Positions 35,039 to 44,150 are shown, numbered from the stretch's first letter. The stretch: 64,000 bases of DNA from Hylemonella gracilis ATCC 19624 (GCF_000211835.1 NZ_AEGR01000102.1:1-64000); one strand, 5' to 3'. Notes: generated by a model not told the origin, from the letters alone. Program-made: numbers and translations.

Positions 35039-35857
35039 ATGAGTAGCATCAGTGGAATCAGCGGCGCGAGCAGCGCCTGGTCTTCCATGATCGCCATGCG
35101 CGGCAATCGGCCGCCAGGTGGCAAGGACCCCGCCGAAATGTTCGCCAAGGTCGACACCGATGGCAACGGCAGCGTGGACGAAGCCGAGCTGCAGACCATG
35201 CTGGACGACATCTCTGAGAAAACCGGCACGAGCTTCGACGCCAGCGCCGGTGACATGCTCAGCAAGATGGACAGCGACGGCGACGGCAGCCTGAGCCAGA
35301 CCGAACTCGACGAGGGCATGCGCAGCATCATGCCGCCGCCGTCGACGATGGACTTCGCCCAGTCGCGCGGCGCCGAAGGCGGCGGCGACGACCTGTTCGG
35401 CAAGATCGACACGGATGGCGACGGCAAGGTCAGCAGCGACGAACTGCAATCGCTGTTCGACAAGATGGGCGTCGAGGAAGACGCCACCGAGCGCTTCGCC
35501 GAGTTGGACACCGACGGTGACGGCAGCCTGAGCCAGACCGAGTTCGAGGCTGGCCGGCCCCAAGGCGGCATGCCCCCGCCGCCGCCACCGAGCGCGGACG
35601 CCAGCGACAGCAGTGACAGCACGACCGATGCATTGCAAGCGCTGCTCGACGCCCTGGACAGCAATGGCGACCACCAGGTCAGCGACGACGAGGCCCAGAG
35701 CTTTCTGGACCAGCTGAACGAAGAGCAGAAGGCCGCCCAGAGCAGCCAGGGCTCAAGCTCCAGCACGCAGCGCTTGACCCTGCTGGTGCAGCAAGCCTAC
35801 GCCCAACTCAGCGCCACGTTCAGCAGCCAGGGCAGCACGGTGAACGCCACGGCCTGA
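35039..35857 (+). CDS. EF-hand calcium-binding protein, XopAW-like
   Basis: 272 residues with five EF-hand loops at about 39-50, 78-89, 124-135, 157-168 and 207-218 (for example DTDGNGSVDEAE, DSDGDGSLSQTE, DTDGDGKVSSDE; the last, DSNGDHQVSDDE, is degenerate). The N-terminus is Ser-rich and lacks a signal peptide, and there is a GGMPPPPPPS linker, as in proteins annotated as XopAW-family type III secreted calcium-binding effectors. No type III secretion genes are in the window, so it may equally be a cytosolic calcium buffer or flagellar-route export substrate. Preceded by GAAAGGAATC. Confidence 0.85.
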   Translation: MSSISGISGASSAWSSMIAMRGNRPPGGKDPAEMFAKVDTDGNGSVDEAELQTMLDDISEKTGTSFDASAGDMLSKMDSDGDGSLSQTELDEGMRSIMPPPSTMDFAQSRGAEGGGDDLFGKIDTDGDGKVSSDELQSLFDKMGVEEDATERFAELDTDGDGSLSQTEFEAGRPQGGMPPPPPPSADASDSSDSTTDALQALLDALDSNGDHQVSDDEAQSFLDQLNEEQKAAQSSQGSSSSTQRLTLLVQQAYAQLSATFSSQGSTVNATA

Positions 35858-35878
35858 ACGCCTTGAACGAAGGACCGT

Positions 35879-35903
35879 CCGCCGCAACGGCTACTTGCGG
35901 CGG
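35879..35903. terminator. Stem-loop between EF-hand and MFS genes
   Basis: A 9-base-pair perfect stem CCGCCGCAA/TTGCGGCGG (35879-35887 with 35895-35903), with a 7-base loop, between convergent stop codons. No T-run, so termination is uncertain. Confidence 0.45.
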
Positions 35904-35937
35904 CCGTCCGTCCTGATCGGTTCAGCGCAGCTGGGCC

Positions 35938-37191
35938 TCAGCGCGCCGCCGCCACCAGGGTGCGCCGCGTGTGCCGCACGCGCAAGGCCGTCACGACCAA
36001 GGTCAGTTGGACCAGCGCGAGGCCGACGAACACGGCGCGCCAGTCCTGGTGGTCCATCAGCCAGCCAAACACCAGGGGCGACACCGCCTGGCCAATGTCC
36101 AGCCCGGCATACACCACCCCATAGACACGGCCACTGGCGTGTTCCGGCGTCGAGCGCTTGATCAGCAGGTCACGCGCGGGCCCCGCGAAACCCGCCGCCA
36201 GCCCCATGCCAGCGAACAGCACGGGCACCACCGCCGCGAACAGTGGCGCCAAACCCAGCACCAGCGAGATGCCGGCCGCCACGCCGAAGCCCGCGCCCAC
36301 CAGACGCTCGCTGCGCGCCGCATCGGTGGCCAGGAAGCCGCCCACCACCATGCCGCAGGCACTGGCCACCATGTAGGCCGTCAGGCAGATCGCCACCCAA
36401 GCCTGGGGCATGGCATGCAACTGGCGCGCCGCCTCGGGCGCGTAAGCCTGCACCACGCTGAGCGCCGTGGCGAAGATGAAGAAAAAGGCAAAGCACATCC
36501 ACACCGCCGGGATGCGCAGAAAATCCAACGCGCCCTCGGAACGCGCCGCGTGCGCGGCTTGCGCGACCTGCGTGCGCGCAGACGCGGCCGGCGGCGGCGC
36601 GGCCAACCGCCGGCCCTGCCAGACGCAGAGCAGCAGCACCCCCAGCACCACGCAGCCCGCGACGGCCAAGGCCACGCGCCAGGAATGCAGCATGGCCAGC
36701 GGCACCACCAAGGCCGAGGCCACGGCCCAGCCCAGGTTGCCGCTGATGCCATGCACGCTGTAGGCATGGCCCAGGCGCGGCCCGCTGACCTTGCGGTTGA
36801 TCAGGGTGTAGTCCACCGGATGGAAGACACCGTTGCCCAGTCCACCGATGACCACGCAGGCCAGCAGCATCGCGTAACTGGTGCTGGAAGCATAGCCAAA
36901 GGCGGCCATCGCCAACAGCCCCAGACCGGCGTAGAGCACGGGGCGCGGACCGAAGCGGTCCACGAAAAAGCCCGACAGCGTCTGCGCCACGCAGGACACG
37001 ACGAAAAACACCGACATCAGAAAACCCAGCTCGGCGTAACTGACGCCGAACTCGGTGCGCAGCCAAGGGAACAAGGGCGGCAACAGGAGCTGGCTGAAGT
37101 GGCTGATCAGGTGGGCCACGCCGATCAGACCAATCAGGCTGGCGTCTTGGCGCAGGGGAACGGGCGCGGCGGAAACGGTGGCGGTGTTCAT
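35938..37191 (-). CDS. Major facilitator superfamily transporter
   Basis: 417 residues, about 12 hydrophobic segments. An MFS-type loop 2-3 motif is seen in SGFFVDRFGPRPVLYAGLGLLAM. Substrate unknown; the family profile suggests a small organic-compound exporter or organic-acid porter of the inner membrane. It starts 10 bases after purN on the same strand, so they may be co-transcribed although the roles look unrelated. Confidence 0.93.
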   Translation of the reverse strand: MNTATVSAAPVPLRQDASLIGLIGVAHLISHFSQLLLPPLFPWLRTEFGVSYAELGFLMSVFFVVSCVAQTLSGFFVDRFGPRPVLYAGLGLLAMAAFGYASSTSYAMLLACVVIGGLGNGVFHPVDYTLINRKVSGPRLGHAYSVHGISGNLGWAVASALVVPLAMLHSWRVALAVAGCVVLGVLLLCVWQGRRLAAPPPAASARTQVAQAAHAARSEGALDFLRIPAVWMCFAFFFIFATALSVVQAYAPEAARQLHAMPQAWVAICLTAYMVASACGMVVGGFLATDAARSERLVGAGFGVAAGISLVLGLAPLFAAVVPVLFAGMGLAAGFAGPARDLLIKRSTPEHASGRVYGVVYAGLDIGQAVSPLVFGWLMDHQDWRAVFVGLALVQLTLVVTALRVRHTRRTLVAAAR

Positions 37192-37201
37192 GGTGTCGTC
37201 C

Positions 37202-37786
37202 TCACTTCGTGGCGCTCAGAAACTCCGCGACGGCGCGCGGGTAGATAAGGTGCTCTTGCGTGAGCACGCGCGCGGCCAGCGCGTCTTCGTCGTCGTCCGG
37301 CAGCACCGGCACCACGGCCTGGGCCAGGATGGGGCCGTGGTCGAGTTCCGCCGTGACCTGGTGCACCGTGGCCCCGGCGAATTTGCACCCCGCTTCGATG
37401 GCACGGCGGTGCGTGTGCAGGCCCGGAAAGGCCGGCAGCAAGGAGGGGTGGATGTTGAGCAGGCGCCCCGCGTAATGGTCCACGAAGCCGGGTGTGAGGA
37501 TGCGCATGAAACCCGCCAGCACCACGAGCGTGGGCGCATGGGCATCGATGGCCTGCATCAGCGCGGCGTCGAAAGCCTCGCGGCTGGCATAGGCCTTGTG
37601 GTCGAGGACGGCGGTGGCGATGCCCTCCTCCTTCGCGAAGACCAGGCCCTTGGCGTCGGACTTGTTGCTGATCACGGCGGACACCCGGGCCTTGAAGCGC
37701 GCTGCCCAGTCCTCGCGGGCGGCGGCCCGCACGATGGCGGCCATGTTCGAGCCGCCTCCCGAAATCAGGATCACGATGTTTCTCAT
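37202..37786 (-). CDS. purN: Phosphoribosylglycinamide formyltransferase (GART)
   Basis: 194 residues, full length. Transfers formyl from 10-formyltetrahydrofolate to GAR, the third step of purine synthesis, in the cytoplasm. Seen: LISGGGSNMAAI at the start, the catalytic Asn-His pair in LLNIHPSLLPAFPGLHTH, and the catalytic Asp in AELDHGPILAQ. Divergent from the acyl-CoA dehydrogenase pair (96 bases between) and followed by an MFS gene. Confidence 0.96.
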   Translation of the reverse strand: MRNIVILISGGGSNMAAIVRAAAREDWAARFKARVSAVISNKSDAKGLVFAKEEGIATAVLDHKAYASREAFDAALMQAIDAHAPTLVVLAGFMRILTPGFVDHYAGRLLNIHPSLLPAFPGLHTHRRAIEAGCKFAGATVHQVTAELDHGPILAQAVVPVLPDDDEDALAARVLTQEHLIYPRAVAEFLSATK

Positions 37787-37882
37787 GCCCGGGATTATCC
37801 TTGTCGCAGCCTGGACAGACCGAAGCGAACGGTCGTGCTAAAACCGCTGCCCGCGCCAACACGACGATTCAGGAGACAGCCC

Positions 37883-39076
37883 ATGGACTTGGCCTTCACC
37901 CCCGAGGAACAAAAATTCCGCGACGAGATCCGCGCCTGGGTGCGCGCGAACCTGCCCCCCGACATCGCCCACAAGGTGCGCAACGCCCTGCACCTGAGCC
38001 GCGACGATCACCAGCGCTGGGCCCGCACCCTGGGCCAAAAGGGCTGGCTGGGCTACGGCTGGCCCAGGGAATTCGGCGGACCGGGTTGGAACGCGGTGCA
38101 GAAGCACCTGTTCGAGGAAGAGTGCGCGCTGGCGGGCGCACCGCGCATCATCCCCTTCGGACCGGTGATGGTCGCTCCCGTCATCATGGCCTTCGGCTCG
38201 CCCGAGCAGCAGCGGCGCTTTCTGCCCGGCATCGCCAGCGGCGAAGTCTGGTGGAGCCAGGGCTACAGCGAGCCGGGCTCGGGCTCCGACCTGGCCTCCC
38301 TCAAGACCCGCGCCGAGCGCCGAGGCCCGCACTACATCGTGAACGGCCAGAAGACCTGGACCACGCTGGGCCAGCACGGCGACTGGATTTTCTGCCTGGT
38401 GCGCACCAGCACCGAAGGCAAGCCGCAGACCGGCATCTCCTTCCTGCTGATCGACATGAAGAGCCCGGGCGTGACCGTGCGCCCCATCATCATGCTGGAC
38501 GGTGGACACGAGGTGAACGAGGTCTTCTTCGACAACGTGGAAGTGCCGGCCGAGAACCTGATCGGCGAGGAGAACAAGGGCTGGACTTACGCCAAGCACC
38601 TGCTCAGCCACGAGCGCACCAACATCGCCGACGTGAACCGCGCCAAGCGCGAGTTGGAGCGGGTCAAGGCCATCGCCAAGCGCGAGGGCGTGTACGACGA
38701 TGCGCGTTTCCGTGACCAGATCGCCCTGCTCGAGGTGGACGTGGTGGCGCTGGAGATGCTGGTGCTGCGCGTGCTCTCGGCCGAGAAGAGCGGCAAGAAC
38801 TCGCTGGACATCGCGGGCCTGCTCAAGATCAAGGGCAGCGAAATCCAGCAGCGCTACACCGAGCTGATGATGCTGGCCGCCGGCCCCTTCAGCCTGCCCT
38901 TCATCCAGGAAGCGATGGAAGCGGGCTGGCAGGGCGACTTCCCCGGCGGCTATCCCGGCGGCGACGTGGCCAATGCCCCGCTGGCCGCCACCTACCTGAA
39001 CACGCGCAAGACCACCATCTACGGCGGCAGCAACGAAGTGCAGCGCAACATCGTGGCCCAGACCGTCTTGGGTTGA
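37883..39076 (+). CDS. Acyl-CoA dehydrogenase, PimC-like large subunit
   Basis: 397 residues. Alpha-beta-alpha acyl-CoA dehydrogenase fold with FAD, using the acyl-CoA signature YSEPGSGSDLASLKT and NGQKTWTTLGQHGDW, and DGGHEVNEVFFDNVEVP. The C-terminal loop reads IYGGSNEVQRN: the usual catalytic Glu of the IYEG motif is Gly, as in subunits of heteromeric dehydrogenases such as pimeloyl-CoA dehydrogenase large subunit PimC. The next gene is a second, shorter dehydrogenase 26 bases away, so they probably form a two-subunit enzyme for dicarboxylic or bulky acyl-CoA. AGGAGACAGCCC precedes the start. Confidence 0.92.
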   Translation: MDLAFTPEEQKFRDEIRAWVRANLPPDIAHKVRNALHLSRDDHQRWARTLGQKGWLGYGWPREFGGPGWNAVQKHLFEEECALAGAPRIIPFGPVMVAPVIMAFGSPEQQRRFLPGIASGEVWWSQGYSEPGSGSDLASLKTRAERRGPHYIVNGQKTWTTLGQHGDWIFCLVRTSTEGKPQTGISFLLIDMKSPGVTVRPIIMLDGGHEVNEVFFDNVEVPAENLIGEENKGWTYAKHLLSHERTNIADVNRAKRELERVKAIAKREGVYDDARFRDQIALLEVDVVALEMLVLRVLSAEKSGKNSLDIAGLLKIKGSEIQQRYTELMMLAAGPFSLPFIQEAMEAGWQGDFPGGYPGGDVANAPLAATYLNTRKTTIYGGSNEVQRNIVAQTVLG

Positions 39077-39102
39077 TTCGAACAACGAAGCTGGAGACCG
39101 AC

Positions 39103-40218
39103 ATGGATTTTGATTTTTCCGACGAGCAGGAGCAGCTGCGCGACGCCGTGCGCAAATGGGTGGGCCGCGCCTACAACTTTGAGCGCCGCCGCGCCATCGC
39201 CCGCGATGGCGGCTTTTCCGGCGAAGCCTGGGGTGAGCTGGCCGAGCTCGGCCTGATGGGGCTCTACATCCCCGAGGACGAGGGCGGCTTGGGCATGGGC
39301 CCCATCGAGGGCATGGTGGTGATGGAAGAACTCGGGCGCGGCATCGTGCTGGAGCCGCTGGCGCAATCGCTGATCGCGGGCGGCGTCCTGGCCGGGCATG
39401 GACCGGGCGAGCTGCGGCAAGCCTGGCTGCCCGGCATCGCCAGCGGCGAACGCATCGTGGTGCTGGCGCATGTGGAACGCCAGGCACGCTACCGGCTGGA
39501 GGTCTGCGCGGCCTCGGCCACGCAAACCGGTGGCCACTGGGAGATCACCGGCCTCAAGAGTCTCGTGCCCGTGGGGGACCAAGCGGACGCCTTCCTCGTG
39601 CCGGCCCAGGTGCAGGGCAAGATCGCCCTCTTCCTCGTCGAGCGCAATGCCAACGGCGTCACCGCGCAAGGCTACGGCACGGTGGACGGCTCGCGCGCGG
39701 CGGAGGTGAGTTTCAAGTCGGCCCCGGCGCAACTCCTCACGACCGAGGGCCTGAACGCGCTGGCACATGCGGTGGACATCGGCCTCGCCGCGCTCTGCGC
39801 CGAGGCCGTGGGCGTGATGGACCAGACCCTGGCCGCCACGGTGGACTACATGAACACCCGCAAGCAGTTCGGCGTGACGCTGGCCACCTTCCAGGCCCTG
39901 CGCCACCGCGTGGCCGACATGAAGATGCAACTCGAGTTGGCGCGCTCCATGAGTTATTACGCCAGCCTCAAACTCAACGCACCGGCCGACGAGCGCCGCA
40001 GAGCCATGGCGCGTGCCAAGGTGCAACTGGGCCAGAGCATGCGTTTCATCGGTCAGCAGGCCGTGCAATTGCACGGCGGCATTGGCGTGACGGAGGAATT
40101 CATCGTGAGCCACTACTTCAAGAAACTCACGCAACTGGAGCTGAGCTACGGCGACACCCTGCATGCCCTTGGCGAAGTCAGCGCGCGCATGCAGGACACG
40201 GCGGGCGTGTTCGCCTGA
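39103..40218 (+). CDS. Acyl-CoA dehydrogenase, PimD-like small subunit
   Basis: 371 residues. N-terminal DFSDEQEQLRDAVRKWV, a middle domain with weaker conservation, and a C-terminal RKQFGVTLATFQALRHRVADM and QLHGGIGVTEEFIVSHYFKKL, like pimeloyl-CoA dehydrogenase small subunit PimD. It lies 26 bases after its partner, and the lengths (397 plus 371) match such two-subunit enzymes. Likely introduces the 2,3-double bond in a medium-chain, possibly dicarboxylic, acyl-CoA. The start at MDFDFSDEQ is preferred over a Met upstream overlapping the previous gene. Confidence 0.92.
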   Translation: MDFDFSDEQEQLRDAVRKWVGRAYNFERRRAIARDGGFSGEAWGELAELGLMGLYIPEDEGGLGMGPIEGMVVMEELGRGIVLEPLAQSLIAGGVLAGHGPGELRQAWLPGIASGERIVVLAHVERQARYRLEVCAASATQTGGHWEITGLKSLVPVGDQADAFLVPAQVQGKIALFLVERNANGVTAQGYGTVDGSRAAEVSFKSAPAQLLTTEGLNALAHAVDIGLAALCAEAVGVMDQTLAATVDYMNTRKQFGVTLATFQALRHRVADMKMQLELARSMSYYASLKLNAPADERRRAMARAKVQLGQSMRFIGQQAVQLHGGIGVTEEFIVSHYFKKLTQLELSYGDTLHALGEVSARMQDTAGVFA

Positions 40219-40226
40219 GGTCCAGC

Positions 40227-40943
40227 ATGGCGACCGGCGTGGCGTCTGGCATCGCATCGGCTGCCGCGTTGGCGGCCCGGGTGGATCATCTGGTGATCGC
40301 GGCCCACAGCCTGGCCCAGGGCCTGGCCTGGTGCCAGGCCGTGCTGGGCGTCGAGCCTGGACCCGGCGGTGAGCACGTGCTGATGGGCACGCACAACCGG
40401 CTGTTGGCCTTGAAGGACGGCGCGCATCCGGTGGCCTACCTGGAGATCATCGCGATCAACCCGCAGGCGCCCGCACCGGACCGCCGTCGCTGGTTCGATC
40501 TGGACGACCCCACCCTGCAAGCGGCCCTGCGCGAAGCACCCCGGTTGGTCCACTTCGTCGCGCAATGCGATGACGCTGCGCGGGCCTGCGCGGCCTGGTC
40601 AGCGCAAGGGATCGAGCGGGGGCCGCTGCTGCGCGCTTCGCGCCAGACGGCGGATGGCCTGCTGGAATGGCAGATCACGGTGCGCGAGGACGGGCAGCGC
40701 CTGTACCACGGCGCCTTGCCCACGCTGATCCAATGGGGCGAGACCCATCCCAGCGCCTCCTTGCCCGACCGCGGCCTGCGTCTGCGCGCGCTGCAGGCCA
40801 CGCACCCCCAGGCCCAGGAACTGCGCGCCGCGTGCCAGGCCATCGGCTTGAGCCCACTCACCGTGGACGAGGGCCGCCCCAATCTGATCGCCGTGCTGCA
40901 AACGCCGCGCGGCGCGGTCCGGCTGGAATCCGGGGGCATTTGA
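40227..40943 (+). CDS. VOC-family (glyoxalase-like domain) protein
   Basis: 238 residues. A glyoxalase_3-type VOC fold: ARVDHLVIAAHSLAQGLAWCQAVLGVEPGPGGEH at the N-terminus, then MGTHNRLLALKD and YLEIIAINP. A single-domain VOC protein of unknown substrate, starting 8 bases after the small acyl-CoA dehydrogenase subunit and so probably part of that operon. Confidence 0.88.
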   Translation: MATGVASGIASAAALAARVDHLVIAAHSLAQGLAWCQAVLGVEPGPGGEHVLMGTHNRLLALKDGAHPVAYLEIIAINPQAPAPDRRRWFDLDDPTLQAALREAPRLVHFVAQCDDAARACAAWSAQGIERGPLLRASRQTADGLLEWQITVREDGQRLYHGALPTLIQWGETHPSASLPDRGLRLRALQATHPQAQELRAACQAIGLSPLTVDEGRPNLIAVLQTPRGAVRLESGGI

Positions 40944-40992
40944 CCCACCTCATCCCCAGCCATCCCCGCACGCCGACGTGGGCGGGTGAACT

Positions 40993-42276
40993 TCAAAAAC
41001 CCAGTGTGTGCGGCAGCCAGGTCGACAGGGCCGGCACGAAGGTCAGCAACAGCAGGACCGCGAGGTGCGCCCAGAGAAAAGGCGGCAGCTCACGCAGCAA
41101 CGCGTTCATGGGCACGCGGGTCGCAACCGAGGTCACGAAGAGCAGGCTGCCGACCGGCGGGGTGATCATGCCCAGGGTCAGGTTGACGATGACCACCATC
41201 GCGAAATGCGTGGGGTCGATCCCCAGCGCGGCGGCGATGGGGGCCAGGATGGGCACCAGGATCATCACGCCCGGCAGCGGTTCCATGAAGATGCCGAACA
41301 GCAGCAAGAGCAGGTTGACGGCCAGCAGGAACATCCAGGGCGAGAGCTGCCAGTCGATGATGGTCTGCGACAGCGCTTGCGGCACGCCTTCCACCGTGAG
41401 CACCCAGGAAAAGGCCGCCGAGGCCGCCATCACCAGGAGGACCGAGGCCGTGAGCATGGCTGAACGCGCGGCGATGGCGGGCAGCGCCTTCCAGGACAGC
41501 GTGCGGTAGATCCACTTGCCGCAGACCAGGGCGTAGAACACGGCCACCACCGAAGCTTCGGTCGGCGTGAAGACACCGAAACGGATGCCCACGAGGATGA
41601 GCGCGATCAGCAACAGCGCGGGCAGCGCCTTGATGCTCGTCACCAGCATCTCGCGCGCCGGAGGACGCGGGTCGCCAGAACGGTAGTCGCGCGCCTTGCT
41701 GATGCGCCAGTTGACGCCGGCCATGGCCAGGGCGATCAGCAAGCCCGGCACGAATCCCGCCATGAACAGGCCGCCGACCGAGACCTGCTCGTCCTGCATG
41801 GCGTAGATGATCATGATGATGGACGGCGGGATGATGGGGCCGACGATGGCCGTGGCCGAAGTCAGCGCCGCCGCATAGGCCCGGCCGTAACCGGCCTTGT
41901 CCATCATCTTCACCATCATGGAGCCTGGACCGGCTGCATCCGCCAGCGCCGAGCCGGAGATGCCCGAGAACAGCGTGAGCGAGAGCACGTTGGCGTAACC
42001 CAGCCCACCGCGCAAATGGCCGACGAACTGGGCCGCGAAGCGCAGCAATACCGCGGTCAGCGCGCCGCCCGACATCAGCTCCGCCGCCAGGATGAAGAAC
42101 GGCACGGCCATCAGCGGAAAACTGTCGATGCCCGTGAACATTTCCTTGAACACCACGAGCTGCGGGTAACGCCCGCCCACGGCCACCGCCAGGGCCGCCG
42201 AAATGATCAGCGCGAAGGCGACCGGAAAACCCAAGGCCAGCAGCACGACGACGGCGATGAAGAGGGTCAGGGTCAT
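40993..42276 (-). CDS. dctM: TRAP transporter large permease (DctM family)
   Basis: A 427-residue inner-membrane protein of about 12 segments, the ion-coupled translocator of a tripartite ATP-independent periplasmic transporter. Signatures: ALGFPVAFAL, PFFILAAELMSGGAL, FSGISGSALADAAGPGSMM and ATAIVGPIIPPSIIMIIY. The start MTLTLFIAVV gives the normal N-terminus; the open frame upstream is out-of-frame read-through of the small permease region. Encoded after dctQ, with dctP upstream, so the three genes make a complete carboxylate importer. Confidence 0.94.
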   Translation of the reverse strand: MTLTLFIAVVVLLALGFPVAFALIISAALAVAVGGRYPQLVVFKEMFTGIDSFPLMAVPFFILAAELMSGGALTAVLLRFAAQFVGHLRGGLGYANVLSLTLFSGISGSALADAAGPGSMMVKMMDKAGYGRAYAAALTSATAIVGPIIPPSIIMIIYAMQDEQVSVGGLFMAGFVPGLLIALAMAGVNWRISKARDYRSGDPRPPAREMLVTSIKALPALLLIALILVGIRFGVFTPTEASVVAVFYALVCGKWIYRTLSWKALPAIAARSAMLTASVLLVMAASAAFSWVLTVEGVPQALSQTIIDWQLSPWMFLLAVNLLLLLFGIFMEPLPGVMILVPILAPIAAALGIDPTHFAMVVIVNLTLGMITPPVGSLLFVTSVATRVPMNALLRELPPFLWAHLAVLLLLTFVPALSTWLPHTLGF

Positions 42277-42320
42277 GGTGAGAGGCGCTGGAATCGGCGA
42301 GAAACGGCGGAGGCTTCGGA

Positions 42321-42833
42321 TCAGATCGACGCGGCCGCTTCGGCGTCCATCTCGGACGACTCGGCGTGGCGGCCCTCCAGCACATAGGTCCGCGCGATGA
42401 AGAGCAGGTGCAGGAAGAGCAAGACAAAGCCCACGGGCATGGCCGCGTAGATCCACGCGAAGGGAACGCCCGTCGCCGCCGTGGTCTGGAAGCGCGTGGC
42501 CCAGACGTAGAGCGAGGCGTGGTAGGCCATGAGCAGGAAGGACAGGCCCAAGCAGGCGAGCACGAAGGCGCGCAGCCATCGCGCCCCACGGGGACCGACG
42601 GCCTGATGCAGATTGTCGATGGCCACATGCCCGCCAAAACGCAGCACAAGGCCCGCGCCCAGGAAGGTGATCCAGACCATCAGGTGGCGCGCCACCTCCT
42701 CGGCCCAGTAGATCGCGTCGCCCGTGGTGTAGCGCAGCACCACATTGGAGAAGACGATGCAGGCCATGACCAGCAGCAACACGATCAGCAGGCCGCGGTT
42801 GCAGGCGACCAGGGCACGCTCAAGACGCTCCAT
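42321..42833 (-). CDS. dctQ: TRAP transporter small permease (DctQ family)
   Basis: A 170-residue four-segment membrane protein, with VLLLVMACIVFSNVVLRY near the start and the conserved WAEEVARHLMVWITFLGAGLVLRFGGHVAID region, typical of DctQ. Pairs with the DctM permease 44 bases downstream and the DctP receptor upstream. Longer C-terminus (AESSEMDAEAAASI) than the core. Confidence 0.92.
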   Translation of the reverse strand: MERLERALVACNRGLLIVLLLVMACIVFSNVVLRYTTGDAIYWAEEVARHLMVWITFLGAGLVLRFGGHVAIDNLHQAVGPRGARWLRAFVLACLGLSFLLMAYHASLYVWATRFQTTAATGVPFAWIYAAMPVGFVLLFLHLLFIARTYVLEGRHAESSEMDAEAAASI

Positions 42834-42879
42834 AGAACAATCCGCCCCTGGGCTTCGTCACACCATGCCGAACTGGCAC

Positions 42880-42974
42880 GGCCTCAAGGCGCGGACGGCC
42901 AGCCAAGGGCCGCCCCGCAGCCCAGGCCGTCGTCCCACTCAAGGAGGAAGGCGCGCAGCGACTCAGGGGGCGCT
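42880..42974 (-). repeat. Comamonadaceae-type GC-rich intergenic repeat (copy A)
   Basis: On the minus strand this reads AAGCGCCCCCTGAGTCG, then GCGCGCCTTCC and GGGACGACG, matching in order the element at 56074-56125. It lies between the dctP stop and the dctQ start, where the operon is interrupted by 141 bases. Likely a dispersed repeat rather than a gene. Confidence 0.6.
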
Positions 42975-43955
42975 TCATTTCACAGCGGCGATCTGGTCCA
43001 GGGTCTGCTGGCCGAACTTGGCCGCGTACTGCTGGTACGCCGGCGTCAGCGCGGCCTGGAACGGGGCCTTGTTCACCTGGGTCACGACGTTGACGCCGTG
43101 CGACTTGATTTCCGCCACGCCCTTGGCCTCGACGTCGTCGACGAAATCGCGCGAAGCCTTGGCGCCGATCTTGGCGCCTTCGATGAAGGCGGTCTTCTGG
43201 GCGTCCGTCAGCCCGTTGAAAAAGGCCGGCGAGACGATCAAGGCCACCGGCGCGTAGACGTGCCCGGTCAGCGTCAAGTTCTTCTGCACCTGCCAGAGCT
43301 TGGCCGAGACGAAGACCGACAGCGGGTTTTCCTGGCCGTCGATCACGCCCTGCTGGAGCGCGCCGATCACCTCGGGCCAAGCCATGGGCGTGGGCGAAGC
43401 GCCCAGGGTGCGGAAGGCCAGCAGGTGCACCGGGTTCTCCATGGTGCGGATCTTCAGACCCTTGAGATCGGCCGGCGTGTTCACCGGCAGCTTGTTGTTG
43501 CTCAAGTGGCGAAAGCCCTGCTCACCCCAGGCCAGGGCGATCAGGCCACGCTGCTTGAATTTGTCCAGCAGCCCCTGGCCGATGGGGCCGTCAAACACCT
43601 TGCGCGCGTGCGCGGTGTCGCGGAACAGGAAGGGAACGTCCACCACGCCGACCTCGGGCACGAAGTTGCTGAGCGCGCCGGTGGAGACCAGGATGGCTTC
43701 GATGGTGCCGAGCTGCAGACCCTCGATCAGCTCGCGTTCGCCGCCCAAGGCGCTGGCGGGAAACTGCTGGACCTTGAAGGCGTTGTTCGTGGCTTTTTCG
43801 ACATGGGCCGCCCAGGCTTGGGCGCCCGCGCCGTAATGGGAGTTGAGCGCCAAAGCGTAGGCCATCTTGACCGGCTTGGCCGTCTGGGCTTGGGCCAGCC
43901 CCGTGCCGGCCAGCAAGGCCAGGGCGGCGGCGGTGAAGGTACGGCGTGCAAACAT
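42975..43955 (-). CDS. dctP: TRAP transporter substrate-binding protein (DctP family)
   Basis: A 326-residue periplasmic receptor. Signal peptide MFARRTFTAAALALLAGTGLAQA, then TAKPVKMAYALALNSHYGAGAQAWA. The central GLKIRTMENPVHLLAFRTLGASPTPMAWPEV is the DctP signature, including the carboxylate-binding Arg. First gene of the transporter, 141 bases before dctQ. The ligand is probably a small organic acid (C4-dicarboxylate, sugar acid or similar); sequence cannot decide. Confidence 0.95.
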   Translation of the reverse strand: MFARRTFTAAALALLAGTGLAQAQTAKPVKMAYALALNSHYGAGAQAWAAHVEKATNNAFKVQQFPASALGGERELIEGLQLGTIEAILVSTGALSNFVPEVGVVDVPFLFRDTAHARKVFDGPIGQGLLDKFKQRGLIALAWGEQGFRHLSNNKLPVNTPADLKGLKIRTMENPVHLLAFRTLGASPTPMAWPEVIGALQQGVIDGQENPLSVFVSAKLWQVQKNLTLTGHVYAPVALIVSPAFFNGLTDAQKTAFIEGAKIGAKASRDFVDDVEAKGVAEIKSHGVNVVTQVNKAPFQAALTPAYQQYAAKFGQQTLDQIAAVK

Positions 43956-44150
43956 TGGAAGGTCTCCTCGTTCCTGGGTTTTTGTGTGAATGGTCTCGGT
44001 CTCTTGGCGCTTGCTAGCGTGCCAGACAAGGCTTTGTCTCATCGCGGGTTGTTTCCGGGCGTGGGAAAAACAAACGGCCTGTCGCGTCACGCGAAGGCCG
44101 GATTGTAGGGGCCGCCTCGAACGGGGCGGAGCCGATGTCGGGGGGCGCCG

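Noticed and set aside
42834-42974. Break in the TRAP operon as evidence of insertion of a mobile element
   Set aside because: The sequence is a short GC-rich repeat without transposase, terminal inverted repeats or target duplication.
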